Positions 6,874-15,293 of a stretch of 64,000 bases of DNA are shown one piece after another. Location: the NCBI RefSeq assembly GCF_900110575.1, contig NZ_FOEF01000015.1, positions 122,165-186,164 of the forward strand. Reading direction: 5' to 3'. Origin of the DNA: Amycolatopsis saalfeldensis (GTDB taxonomy: Bacteria; Actinomycetota; Actinomycetes; Mycobacteriales; Pseudonocardiaceae). The translations under genes and the position numbers were made by a program. The notes under the pieces are model-generated. The model did not search any database and was not told the DNA's origin. It saw only the letters and a list, made by a program, of their open reading frames with translations. The stretch's first letter is position 1; each line of letters opens with the position of its first letter.

Positions 6874-7050
6874 ATGCAAACAATAAATGATGACAACCGA
6901 GGGCAGTCAACCGGGGTCACCCGGATGCGCTGCCAGACATGCAAGAAGTTCGCTCGCCTGCTGCCGGGTGAGACGAAGTGCGGGCCGTGCATGGGGATGC
7001 TTCCGCTGGCCCTGACGCTGCCGACCGCTGCTGTGCGGGGTGGTCGCTAA
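6874..7050 (+). CDS. Small zinc-ribbon mobile-element protein
   Basis: The 58-residue protein contains CQTCKKFARLLPGETKCGPC, a C-x2-C-x12-C-x2-C zinc-ribbon-like pattern. It ends in a short hydrophobic tail (MLPLALTLPTAAV). Small proteins of this type often precede tra in AICEs and are annotated as spread or mobile-element transfer proteins. GGAG lies 10 bases before ATG 6874. The stop TAA overlaps the tra ATG (TAATG), so it is coupled to the translocase. Confidence 0.65.
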   Translation: MQTINDDNRGQSTGVTRMRCQTCKKFARLLPGETKCGPCMGMLPLALTLPTAAVRGGR

Positions 7051-8645
7051 TGGACGCGCACGGTGTGATGACCCTGGTAGCGGTCGGCGGCGGCCTAGCC
7101 GTGCTGCTGTGGGTCCTGGCCAAGATCGGCCGTGCCCTGGCCGGTCTCGCGGAGCTGCTGGCGGCGCTCGCGGTCGTCGGGATAGCGCTGTGGGGCCTGG
7201 TACGGGCCGGTGCCTGGATTGTTCGGCAACTGGTGACGCACTGGCGGACCTGCCTGACGCTGGTGGCGGCGTGGGCCTGGTGCCGGTCGCTGGGCTGGGT
7301 CTCGCTGGTGGTCACGCTGGCAGTGCTGGTCTTGGCCCAGCTCGTCTGGTGGCGGCTGGACGCGGTGAGCTATGACCAGTGGTGCGGCCGGTGGCTGCGG
7401 GGCTGGTGGCTGCGCTGGGCGCTCTACGGCCGCAAGCTGACAGGCTGGTTGAACGCCTGCGGACTCGTGGTGCGGGACGCGTCGGTGCCGGTGGACGTCA
7501 CGGTGTCGCTGATCGGGCGGGGCCGTGGCCGGGGTCGGAACACGGTCTCCCGCAGTGAGAACCGCACGGCTGGTGTCGCGGTGCCGAAACTGCTGTCGGT
7601 CCGCTCCGGGGCGTCGTGGGATGAGGTGCGGGTGCGGCTGGTGGCCGGCCAGACCCCGGAGGAGTTCGACGACGCGGCCCGCGCGCTGGCGGTGGCCAGG
7701 AAGGTCACCCGCTGCCAGATCCGGGAACTCGAGCCCGATGTGGTCTCGATCGACTTCATGCGCCGGGACCTGCTGGCGTCGCCGGTGACGTGCCTGCCGG
7801 TGCCGGACCTCGTCGCCGTCGACGGGACGGGCGTGGACTTGCGGGCGGTGTTCGCCGGGGCGACTGAGTACGGCAAGCCGTGGCGGCTGCCGCTGGTCGG
7901 CACCGGGTCACACACCCTGGTTGCCGGGGCTACCGGGTCGGGGAAGAACTCGGTCATGTGGTGCCCGCTGGTAGCGGCCGCGTCGGCGATCCGCGCCGGG
8001 GTCATCCGAGTGTCGGGGATCGACCCGAAGGCAATGGAGCTGTCCTACGGGCTCGGGATCTTCGCCCGCTACGGCCAGTCCGGGAAAGAGGCCCTGGAAG
8101 TCCTGGGCGCGCTGTTGGACGAGCTGGAGAACCGCAAGCGTGTCTTCGCCGGGAACACGCGTGAGGTGCCGATCTCGACGGAGTATCCGGTGGAGCTGCT
8201 GGAGTTCGACGAGATCGGGGCGCTGACGAAGTACACCGACCGCAAGACCCGTGACCTGATCGTGGAGAAGCTGGCGATCCTGACAACGCAGGGCCGGGCA
8301 CTCGGGTTTACCGTTCGCGGGTATGTGCAGGAGCCGACGAAGGACACGGTTCCGGTGCGGGAGCTGCTGCCCCGGCGCATCGCCATGCGGCTGACCTCCA
8401 AGACGCAGGTTCCGATGGTGCTTGGGGACGGCGCGTACGAGCGTGGCGCGTGGGCCAACCGCATCCCGGAATCGGCGGCCGGTGTCGGCTACGTGTGGGG
8501 CGAAGGCGTCCGCGAACCGCTGCGCGTGCGGGCCGGGTGGGTGCCGGATCAGACGATCAAGCAACTGGAGCACTACGTCACCAACGGTGGCGCCCAGGTG
8601 ATCAGTCTGACCGATCGACGCACGGGAGAAGGGAGGTCGGCATGA
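7050..8645 (+). CDS. traSA: FtsK/SpoIIIE-type conjugative DNA translocase (TraSA-like)
   Basis: The 531-residue protein has three or four N-terminal transmembrane segments in its first 110 residues. A cytoplasmic P-loop motor follows, with Walker A GATGSGKNS near residue 291 and a Walker-B-like LLEFDE near residue 382. Mycelial plasmid Tra proteins of this class move double-stranded DNA between hyphae as hexameric pumps. I start it at ATG 7050 because it overlaps the preceding stop (TAATG). Longer in-frame extensions would overlap the zinc-ribbon gene. Its stop overlaps the rep start (ATGA). Confidence 0.9.
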   Translation: MDAHGVMTLVAVGGGLAVLLWVLAKIGRALAGLAELLAALAVVGIALWGLVRAGAWIVRQLVTHWRTCLTLVAAWAWCRSLGWVSLVVTLAVLVLAQLVWWRLDAVSYDQWCGRWLRGWWLRWALYGRKLTGWLNACGLVVRDASVPVDVTVSLIGRGRGRGRNTVSRSENRTAGVAVPKLLSVRSGASWDEVRVRLVAGQTPEEFDDAARALAVARKVTRCQIRELEPDVVSIDFMRRDLLASPVTCLPVPDLVAVDGTGVDLRAVFAGATEYGKPWRLPLVGTGSHTLVAGATGSGKNSVMWCPLVAAASAIRAGVIRVSGIDPKAMELSYGLGIFARYGQSGKEALEVLGALLDELENRKRVFAGNTREVPISTEYPVELLEFDEIGALTKYTDRKTRDLIVEKLAILTTQGRALGFTVRGYVQEPTKDTVPVRELLPRRIAMRLTSKTQVPMVLGDGAYERGAWANRIPESAAGVGYVWGEGVREPLRVRAGWVPDQTIKQLEHYVTNGGAQVISLTDRRTGEGRSA

Positions 8646-10300
8646 CTTCGACGAACACAAATCCGCAGGTTGGGGATATGCCGGCCGCGACTTCGGGCAC
8701 CCCGGTGGGGCGTGTCCGCGGCGCGTTGTCGACGGAGGTCGTGAAGGCGACGGCGGAGAAGTACGGGGTGTGTGTCCGGCCGTTCACGATGGAAGTCGGG
8801 GACACTGAGACCGGCGAGATTCGGTATGTCCCGGTGCCGTGCGGGTCCACTGTGGAATCGCAGTGCCTGCCCTGCGCGCGGAAGGCGAAAGCCCTGCGGC
8901 AGGCGCAATGCCGGGAAGGGTGGCACCTGGCCGAAGAGCCGGTGATCACGCGCGAGAAGCCCTCGGAGACGCAAACGGAGCTGCTGACCTACCGGGCTGA
9001 CCTGGCGGCGCACTACCGCGAGGTGGTGGCGGCTGGGAATGAGGCTGAGGCGGAGGAGCTGCGCGCGGAAGTGGCCACTGTGGACGCGGAGCTGCGGGCC
9101 TCGGGGATGACCGGTCGCCTGCCCGCGCTGGATGAGGTGGAGCGGAGGGCGGTGAAGCGGTCCACTCGTCGGCGGCAGGACGCGCCGAACCTGCCCCGTC
9201 GGAAGGTGAGCAAGTCGACGGTGGGGCGGGAGTTCGCGGGGAAGTTCCGGCCGTCGATGTTCGTCACGCTGACCTGCGACACCTACGGCCGGGTCCGGCC
9301 TGATGGGTCTCCGGTCGACCCGGCGAGCTACGACTACCGGCGGGCCGCTCGGGATGCGGTGCACTTCGCGGCGCTGGTGGATCGGTGGTGGCAGAACCTG
9401 CGCCGGGTCGTCGGCTGGGATGTGCAGTACTTCGCGACGGTCGAGCCGCAGAAGCGGGCCGCTCCGCACCTGCACGCGGCGTTGCGGGGGGCGATCTCGC
9501 ACGAGACCATCCGGCTGGTCACTGAAGCCACCTATCACCAGGTGTGGTGGCCTGCTCATGACGAACTGGTCTACACGGAACGGAAACCGGTGTGGGACCC
9601 CGATCTCCGTTCCTTTGTGGACCCGGAGACGCGGGATCCGCTGACGGCGTGGGATGACGCGGTGGAGGCCGTGGAGACCCCGGCGCACGTGGTGACCTTC
9701 GGTGCCCAGGTGCATTCCAAGGGGCTGCTTGGTGGTACCGAGGAAGCCGGGCGGCACATCGGCTATCTGACCAAGTACCTGACGAAGTCCACCGGTGAGG
9801 TTGTGGAGGCCGACACCGCCGGGCAGCAGGATCACCATGACATGCTGCACGCCCACCTGGCGGTGACGCCGTGTTCGCCGCGTTGTGCGGTGTGGCTGCT
9901 GTACGGGATCAACCCGAAGGGAGCAAACGGGAAGACCACGCCGGGGCACTGCAAGGGACGCGCTCACCGCCGGGCCACCCTCGGGCTGCCGGGGCGGCGG
10001 GTGCTGGTGTCGCGCAAGTGGTCCGGGAAGACGGTGGCCGATCACAAGGCTGACCGCCGGGGGTTTGTGCTGTCGGCGTTGGCGGCGGTCGGGATCAGCA
10101 AGCCGGAACCGGCCCCGGATCGGTTCGTGTGGCGCAAGGTCGAGCCCGGTGACACCCACTGCCCGCCGAGGGACCAGCTGGTCATGCGGGCGATCTCGGA
10201 GCGGATCACGTGGCAGGCGGAGTACTCAGCCGCGATGCTCGCCGCCGCCGGACCACCAGGGCAAGAAACTTCGGCAACTGCGGTCCGGGAGGCTGCTTGA
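8642..10300 (+). CDS. repSA: RepSA-type rolling-circle replication initiator
   Basis: The 552-residue protein has a Cys cluster (CGSTVESQCLPCARKAKALR) in its N-terminal third. The HUH nuclease signatures follow: a motif-1-like FVTLTCDTYG, PHLHAALRG with the His-hydrophobic-His pair near residue 276, and YLTKYLTK near residue 374 with the candidate catalytic tyrosine. Rep proteins of this type nick the AICE double-strand origin after excision. ATG 8642 lies in an ATGA overlap with tra and follows GGGAGG. The origin is often inside or near rep, but I could not pinpoint it. Confidence 0.88.
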   Translation: MTSTNTNPQVGDMPAATSGTPVGRVRGALSTEVVKATAEKYGVCVRPFTMEVGDTETGEIRYVPVPCGSTVESQCLPCARKAKALRQAQCREGWHLAEEPVITREKPSETQTELLTYRADLAAHYREVVAAGNEAEAEELRAEVATVDAELRASGMTGRLPALDEVERRAVKRSTRRRQDAPNLPRRKVSKSTVGREFAGKFRPSMFVTLTCDTYGRVRPDGSPVDPASYDYRRAARDAVHFAALVDRWWQNLRRVVGWDVQYFATVEPQKRAAPHLHAALRGAISHETIRLVTEATYHQVWWPAHDELVYTERKPVWDPDLRSFVDPETRDPLTAWDDAVEAVETPAHVVTFGAQVHSKGLLGGTEEAGRHIGYLTKYLTKSTGEVVEADTAGQQDHHDMLHAHLAVTPCSPRCAVWLLYGINPKGANGKTTPGHCKGRAHRRATLGLPGRRVLVSRKWSGKTVADHKADRRGFVLSALAAVGISKPEPAPDRFVWRKVEPGDTHCPPRDQLVMRAISERITWQAEYSAAMLAAAGPPGQETSATAVREAA

Positions 10301-10326
10301 CCCATCGCGGAGGGGAGGACACGGGG

Positions 10327-10527
10327 ATGACAGTGCGAGTGCGCGTGGTGGCGATCGAGGGACTGTGGGGGCCGGAGGAACTGGCGGCGTTCCTCGGGAT
10401 TCCGGAAAAGACGCTGCGGGACTGGCGGCTGAAGAACTACGGGCCGCCGTTTTCGAAGCTGGGCAAGCACGTCCGCTATGACCCGGCGGCGGTGCGGGCG
10501 TGGGTCGCGGATGCCAGTGCGGCGTAG
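10327..10527 (+). CDS. xis: Excisionase, MerR-like helix-turn-helix
   Basis: The 66-residue basic protein has a winged-helix HTH_17 layout: WGPEELAAFLGIPEKTLRDW, then KLGKHVRYDPAAVRAWV. It lies just upstream of the integrase, where AICE xis genes sit. ATG 10327 follows GGAGGGGAGG closely, and upstream in-frame sequence overlaps rep. It would bend DNA at the attachment sites to favour excision. Confidence 0.85.
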   Translation: MTVRVRVVAIEGLWGPEELAAFLGIPEKTLRDWRLKNYGPPFSKLGKHVRYDPAAVRAWVADASAA

Positions 10528-10572
10528 GCAGGCCGATGTTTCGGCAATTCGAGATCTGAGAAGGGAGTGACG

Positions 10573-11838
10573 ATGGGGCATATTCAGGACCGGTGGTTTC
10601 GGGATCAGGTCGACCCGGTCACCGGTGACTTGGTGCTGAACAAGAAGAACAAGCCGGTCCAGGAGCGGACGGAACTGTATGGGAAGGGGCTGCGGTACAA
10701 GGTCCGTTACCTGGACCCGGACAAGGTCGAGCGGTCGAAGTCGTTCCCGGACGGGAAACTGACCGAAGCGCAGAAGTACCTGACGAAGATGGAGAACGCC
10801 GTCTACGACGGCACCTATGCCGACCCGAAAGCCGGTGAGGTCCAGTTCGGCAAATACGCCTGGGAGGTGCTGGCCGGCCGATCCCGGGACGAGTCCACGG
10901 TGGCCAGCGTCAAGGACCGGATGGACAGTCAGGTCATCCCGTTCCTGGGGCGGAAGCTGCTGCGGTCGTTCACCACGCCCGAACTGATCCGGAAATGGCT
11001 GGCGTGGATGGCTGAGCAGGACAACCCGGTGTCGGTGAACTATCAGCGGCAGGTGTTTGACCTGGTGTCGTCGATTCTCGACGCTGCTGTCGCTGACGGG
11101 AAGATCAAGAAGAACCCTTGCCGGGACAAGTCGATCAAAGCGCCGGTGCCGGTGGCACGAAAGGTGACGCCGTGGAAGGAATCACGGCGTCACCGCGTCG
11201 AGTTGGCGTTACCCGCCCGGTTCAAGCCCTGCGCCACGCTCGGGACCGGTCTCGGGCTGCGGCAGGGTGAGATCTTCGCGTTCAGTCCGGACAACATCGA
11301 TCGGGACCGGATGGAGTACCGGTGTACGCGCCAGATGGTGACGGTGAACGGGGTCCGGAAGTTCAAGCTCCCCAAGGGGCACAAGACGCGGGTGATCCCG
11401 CTTGGGTACGGCGTGCTGGACGAAATCGACGCCTACATGGAGACGTACCCGCCGGTGGAGATCACGTTGCCGTGGGGTGAGCAGGACGCGAAAGAGTTCG
11501 ACACGGTGACCGTCCTGATGACGAACAAGGTCGGTGGGCTATACACGCGGCAGGCGTTCAACAACGTCATCTGGCGGCCCACCTTCAAACGGGCCGGACT
11601 GTCCTATGAGGACCGTGAAGACGGGATGCACGCAATGCGGCACCTGTTCGCCTCGGCCATGCTCGAACGCGGCGTGTCGCTCAAGGAGCTGGCGGCGTTC
11701 CTCGGGCACTCCTCGGAGGCGTTCACGCTCAAGACCTACACGCACCTCATGCCCTCCAGTCACGACCGCGCCCGCGCGGCGATCGATGACCTGATCAAGC
11801 CTCGCCGCAAGCCTCAGGCCGCCGGAGAGACGGCCTGA
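10573..11838 (+). CDS. int: Tyrosine-type site-specific integrase
   Basis: The 421-residue protein has an N-terminal arm-binding region, a SAM-like core-binding domain (residues about 90-180) and a catalytic domain. Visible catalytic residues are Arg in GLRQGE, the HxxR box HAMRH, His in FLGHSS and the Tyr of KTYTHLM. ATG 10573 is preferred because GGGAG is 5 bases upstream; an in-frame GTG at 10567 lies on top of that site. The gene ends about 80 bp before attR, and its last codons contain the ACGGCCTG repeats. The integrase presumably recombines the GTACGAC core in the GH27 nucleophile codons. Confidence 0.95.
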   Translation: MGHIQDRWFRDQVDPVTGDLVLNKKNKPVQERTELYGKGLRYKVRYLDPDKVERSKSFPDGKLTEAQKYLTKMENAVYDGTYADPKAGEVQFGKYAWEVLAGRSRDESTVASVKDRMDSQVIPFLGRKLLRSFTTPELIRKWLAWMAEQDNPVSVNYQRQVFDLVSSILDAAVADGKIKKNPCRDKSIKAPVPVARKVTPWKESRRHRVELALPARFKPCATLGTGLGLRQGEIFAFSPDNIDRDRMEYRCTRQMVTVNGVRKFKLPKGHKTRVIPLGYGVLDEIDAYMETYPPVEITLPWGEQDAKEFDTVTVLMTNKVGGLYTRQAFNNVIWRPTFKRAGLSYEDREDGMHAMRHLFASAMLERGVSLKELAAFLGHSSEAFTLKTYTHLMPSSHDRARAAIDDLIKPRRKPQAAGETA

Positions 11839-11856
11839 CGGCCTGATGACGGCCTG
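11830..11856 (+). repeat. Right-end ACGGCCTG direct repeats
   Basis: ACGGCCTG occurs at 11830-11837, 11838-11845 and 11849-11856, partly inside the integrase stop region. It is in the same orientation as the copies near the left end (2242-2260). TGACGGCCTGG is shared exactly by both ends. These are likely arm-type integrase or Xis sites. Confidence 0.6.
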
Positions 11857-11886
11857 GGCTACTGATAGCCCATCCAAACGGGACGA

Positions 11887-11927
11887 GATCCCCAGGTCAG
11901 AGCGCACTTCGGTTTCATTCGTACGAC
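11887..11927. repeat. attR: inverted arms plus core GTACGAC
   Basis: GATCCCCAGGTC (11887-11898) and CGGTTTCA (11910-11917) mirror the left-end arms. The core GTACGAC is at 11921-11927, followed at once by AACTGC of the host gene, which restores KYDNC when joined to the left half. Confidence 0.85.
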
Positions 11928-13052
11928 AACTGCGCCAACGGCAGCAGCACCAAGGACCAGTACATCCAGCGTTACACCGCGATGCGCGACGCCCTGCTCG
12001 CGACCGGGCGGCCGATCGTCTACAGCATCTGCGAGTGGGGCTACTTCGACCCGGCGACCTGGGCGCCGGCGGTCGGCAACCTGTGGCGCACCACCGGCGA
12101 CATCGAAGCGAACTACGGCAGCATGCTCTCGATCTTCCACGCGAACGCCGGACTGGCCGCGGCCGCCGGGCCCGGTGCCTGGAACGACCCGGACATGCTG
12201 GAAGTCGGCAACGGCATGCGCTTCACGGAGGACCGGGCCCAGTTCAGCCTGTGGTCGGCGATGGCCTCGCCCCTGCTGTCCGGCGCCGACCTGCGCAGCG
12301 CGAGTCCCGCCACCTTCTCCCTCTACCTGAACTCCGACGTGATCGCGGTCGACCAGGACTCCCTCGGCAAACAGGCCACGGAGATCTCCGCTTCCGGCGG
12401 GCTCGACGTCCTGGCGAAACCCCTGTCCGACGGCGGCGTCGCGGTGACGCTGTTCAACGAAGGCGACAGCCGCCAGACCATCTCGACGACGGCGTCCGCG
12501 GCCGGCCTCCCGAGCGCTTCGAGCTACAAGCTGACCAACCTGTGGACGAAGGAGCTCACCACCAGTTCCGGCGGGATCAGCGCGTCCGTGCCCGCGCACG
12601 GCGTGGTGATGTACCGGGTCGCGCCGGGTTCGGGTAGCAGCACCGGGACCACGCATCCGCTGCTCGGCTCGTCATCCGGCCGGTGCGTCGACGTCAACGG
12701 CGCCTCGACCACGGCCGGGACGGCGGTGAACCTCTGGGACTGCAACGGCGGCAGCAACCAGGGCTGGAGCTTCACGAGCGCGGGCGAACTGCGCACCTTC
12801 GGCGGAACCCAGTGCCTCGACGCCACCGACAACGGCACGACGGCGGGCACGAAGCTGATCATCTGGCCGTGCAGCGGCGCGGCCAACCAGCAGTGGCGGC
12901 TCAACGCGGACGGCTCGATCACCGGCGTGCAGTCCGGGCTCTGCGTGGACGTCACGGGCGGCGACAAGCCGGCGGGCAACGTCAACGGCACACCGCTCGA
13001 ACTGTGGGGCTGCAACGACGGCGCGAACCAGGCCTGGTCGCTGAAGGGCTAG
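11928..13052 (+). pseudogene. GH27 alpha-galactosidase, 3' half with ricin-type lectin domain
   Basis: This is the continuation of the gene broken at 2133. In frame from 11928 it reads NCANGSSTKDQYIQRY, then WNDPDMLEVGNG, which carries the family's acid/base Asp. The GH27 C-terminal beta-sandwich follows, and then a CBM13 (ricin-type trefoil) domain from about 12656 with GLCVDV and NQGW/NQAW repeats. A methionine at 11982 could start a truncated product, but it would lack the signal peptide and nucleophile. Rejoined with 1648-2133 it gives a 536-residue secreted enzyme that would cleave terminal alpha-galactosides. Confidence 0.92.
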
Positions 13053-13054
13053 CT

Positions 13055-13423
13055 CTACTGCCTGCTGGCCTCTCCGGGATTCGCGTCCGATCGCGGCTCC
13101 CGGCGCGGCCAGTCCCAGGCGATGCCGACGACTCCGGCGGTACCGTCCGACACGGCCAGGTGGACGGCGTTGTCCTTGTTCAGCACCAGATCCGTCCGGC
13201 TCAGCCGGGGCTCGTCCAGGCCGGCCTGAGTGTAGGAATGGCAGCCGGCCGGCGGGGCGGCCGGGTCGAACCGGATCTCCAGCAGGAAATGCTCTTCGGT
13301 CGCGCGGACAGCGTGCGCGTACTCCTGGGCGGGCTCCCCGGTCGGGTCGTGGACGACGTACTCGAGCACCCAGGTGTCGCCGGTTCGCAGGGCTTCGGTG
13401 AACAGCAGCTCGCCGATCAGCAC
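13055..13423 (-). CDS. Hypothetical 122-residue protein
   Basis: The protein begins MLIGELLFTEALRTGDTWVL and contains FLLEIRFDPAAPPAGCHSYT and AVHLAVSDGTAGVVGIAWDW. It has alternating beta-like segments and no signal or membrane segment. It is convergent with the GH27 remnant, only 2 bases from its stop, and divergent from the kinase gene with 70 bases between starts. No family was recognised. The tail is Arg/Pro-rich. Confidence 0.6.
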   Translation of the reverse strand: MLIGELLFTEALRTGDTWVLEYVVHDPTGEPAQEYAHAVRATEEHFLLEIRFDPAAPPAGCHSYTQAGLDEPRLSRTDLVLNKDNAVHLAVSDGTAGVVGIAWDWPRREPRSDANPGEASRQ

Positions 13424-13481
13424 CGGGGCCCCGGCCGGTCACGACTGGGCGCGAACCGGCCACGGCGCGAATCCCGGCCGC

Positions 13482-13487
13482 TATGCT
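13482..13487 (+). promoter_or_regulatory. -10 element for a leaderless kinase mRNA
   Basis: TATGCT lies 6 bases before the GTG at 13494, and no Shine-Dalgarno sequence is present. This spacing puts the transcription start on or next to the start codon. Confidence 0.55.
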
Positions 13488-13493
13488 GCCCCG

Positions 13494-15293
13494 GTGACCG
13501 GCCCGCAGGTGATCGCCGAGCGTTATCGGCTGGAGGAGCGTCTCGGCGCCGGGGGGATGGGCGTCGTCTGGCGGGCGACGGACCTGGAGCTGCGGCGGAC
13601 CGTGGCGCTCAAGCGCTCGCTGGACGGCGACACGGGCCAGATCCGCCGGGAGGCACGGCTCGGCGCTTCGCTGCACCACCCGCACGTCGTGGCCGTGTTC
13701 GACTCCGTCGCCGACGGCGACGACCGCTGGCTGGTGATGGAGTACCTGCCGGCCCGCAGCCTGGAAGAGATCGTGCGCGCCGACGGCGTGCTGGCGCCGG
13801 AGCGGGCCGCGGCCGTCGGGGCGCAGATCGCCTCGGCGCTGGCCGCGATGCACGCCCGCGACATGGTGCACCGCGACATCACCCCCGGCAACGTCCTGGT
13901 CACCGAGGACGGCACGGCCAAGCTCGCGGACCTCGGCATCTCCCGCTGGGCGGAGGTCACGCTGACCGGCAGCGCGCAGGTCGGCGGCACGGCGGGCTAC
14001 CTCGCGCCGGAGGTGGCGAACGGCTACGAGGCCGGTTCCGCCGCCGACGTGTTCTCCCTCGGCGCGACGCTGTTCGCCGCCGTCGAGGGCGTTTCCCCTT
14101 GGGGCAGCGGGGAACGCGGGCCGTTCGCGCAGCTGCGGCGCGCGGCGGACGGCACGCTCGAGCCGGCGCGGAACGCCGGTTCGCTGGCCCCGGTGCTGGA
14201 GACGCTGCTGAGCAGCCGCCCGGCGCAACGGCCGAGCGCCGCCGAGGCGGGGGCCTTGCTGGGCGGAGCGCCCGTGGGAAACGCGCCCAGCCGACGGCGA
14301 GGGCTTTCGCGGCCCGGGTCCCGGCGGAAGGCGCTGGCCGCCGGCGTGCTGGTCGCGGTGGTCCTGCTGGTCACCGGGTTCCTGGTGTTCACCCGGGACA
14401 GCCCGCCGCCCGCGAACGCCGCCGCGGACCTGGTCGGCGACCCGCGCACCGCCGACCCGTGCTCGCTGCTGACGGTGAATTCCCTGAGCCCGTACGGGAA
14501 AGTCTTCCTCGAACCGAACCTCGGCACGTTCGCGCGCTGCGACCTGGACACCACGCTGCCCGCCGGCGGCGGCACGATCGTGACCAGCCTGGAGCTGGCG
14601 GCGCCCGAGGAGTACCCGGCGGTGCCGCCGGTGGCCGGGCGGCTCGGCGAGATCCAGCGCCCCAACGCCGATTCCGGGAAGTGCCGGCGCTACTTCGTCC
14701 TGCCCGACCTGAAGGTGGTCAGCGTCAGCTCGGTCCGCGCCGACGGGGCCGACGCCCCGCAGCTGTGCGCGATGTCGGACGCGGTGGTCGGCGACGTCTA
14801 CGCGAGGGTGGTCCGCGGCCCGATCGCCCGGCGCGCGGAGGCGTTCCCGCGCGGCTCGCTCGCGACGATCGACGCCTGCACGCTCGTCGACGACGCGACG
14901 CTGCGCCAGACCGTCGGGCCGGGCTACCCGGTCGACCGGTACTTCGGGAACTGGGCCTGTGCCTGGGGCCACGACGCGGAATCGGTGGACCTGTACTACG
15001 ACCGGCAGTGGCCGCTGGCCACCGACCCGCCGGACGGCCAGACCCGGGCCACCGTCGGCGGCCGCCTCGCCTACGTCGACCCGCACGAGTCCGACGGCAA
15101 CACCTGTGACGTCACCGTCCGGTACCGCACCTACACGCCGGTGCTGCCTCCGCTCGAGGGCACGCCGGGCCGGCGTGACGAGGTCGTCCTGCTGGAGTTC
15201 ACCGACGACGCGAACCGCGGGCACCTCGACGTGATCTGCGCTCGCGCTCAATCGCTGGCCGCGGTCGTCGCCTCGCGGCTGCCGGCGGCCTGA
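13494..15293 (+). CDS. Transmembrane Ser/Thr protein kinase with extracellular sensor region
   Basis: The 599-residue protein has a PknB-type kinase domain at residues 8-260. Its motifs are the glycine loop GAGGMG, Lys40 in VALK, the catalytic loop HRDITPGN with Asp about 127, and DLG in place of DFG. A juxtamembrane stretch and one transmembrane helix follow at about 276-300 (LAAGVLVAVVLLVTGFLVF). About 300 extracellular residues contain two similar Cys-bearing segments (DPCSLLT and DACTLVD), reminiscent of DUF3558-type domains. The GTG at 13494 follows a -10 element and is probably leaderless. The 3' end overlaps the convergent HxlR gene by 46 bases. Confidence 0.88.
   Translation: MTGPQVIAERYRLEERLGAGGMGVVWRATDLELRRTVALKRSLDGDTGQIRREARLGASLHHPHVVAVFDSVADGDDRWLVMEYLPARSLEEIVRADGVLAPERAAAVGAQIASALAAMHARDMVHRDITPGNVLVTEDGTAKLADLGISRWAEVTLTGSAQVGGTAGYLAPEVANGYEAGSAADVFSLGATLFAAVEGVSPWGSGERGPFAQLRRAADGTLEPARNAGSLAPVLETLLSSRPAQRPSAAEAGALLGGAPVGNAPSRRRGLSRPGSRRKALAAGVLVAVVLLVTGFLVFTRDSPPPANAAADLVGDPRTADPCSLLTVNSLSPYGKVFLEPNLGTFARCDLDTTLPAGGGTIVTSLELAAPEEYPAVPPVAGRLGEIQRPNADSGKCRRYFVLPDLKVVSVSSVRADGADAPQLCAMSDAVVGDVYARVVRGPIARRAEAFPRGSLATIDACTLVDDATLRQTVGPGYPVDRYFGNWACAWGHDAESVDLYYDRQWPLATDPPDGQTRATVGGRLAYVDPHESDGNTCDVTVRYRTYTPVLPPLEGTPGRRDEVVLLEFTDDANRGHLDVICARAQSLAAVVASRLPAA

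Larger units (their letters stand above)
2127..11927 (+). mobile_element. Integrated AICE (pSAM2-like integrative conjugative element), about 9.8 kb
   Basis: The element is bounded by the direct repeat GTACGAC and has 9,794 bp from core start to core start. Gene order follows the classic AICE plan: a GntR repressor facing a Pra-like gene, small accessory genes, an FtsK-like transfer protein, a replication initiator, an excisionase and an integrase next to the right attachment site. Inverted arms TGAAACCG and GACCTGGGGATC lie inside both ends. Copies of ACGGCCTG recur in the same orientation at both ends. All core functions look intact, so it may still be able to excise. The usual AICE target is a tRNA gene; here it is a protein-coding gene. 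Confidence 0.93.

Noticed and set aside
6708..6992. Minus-strand 94-residue frame over the hairpins
   Set aside because: It runs through both hairpins and antisense to the zinc-ribbon gene, with no start signal.
11887..11930. tRNA gene fragment at attR
   Set aside because: I looked for a tRNA 3' end, the normal AICE target, but the flanking sequence is GH27 coding sequence that rejoins in frame.
1648..13052. Two separate glycosidase genes
   Set aside because: The two halves join in frame across the 7-bp core and complete one GH27 domain, so they are one interrupted gene.
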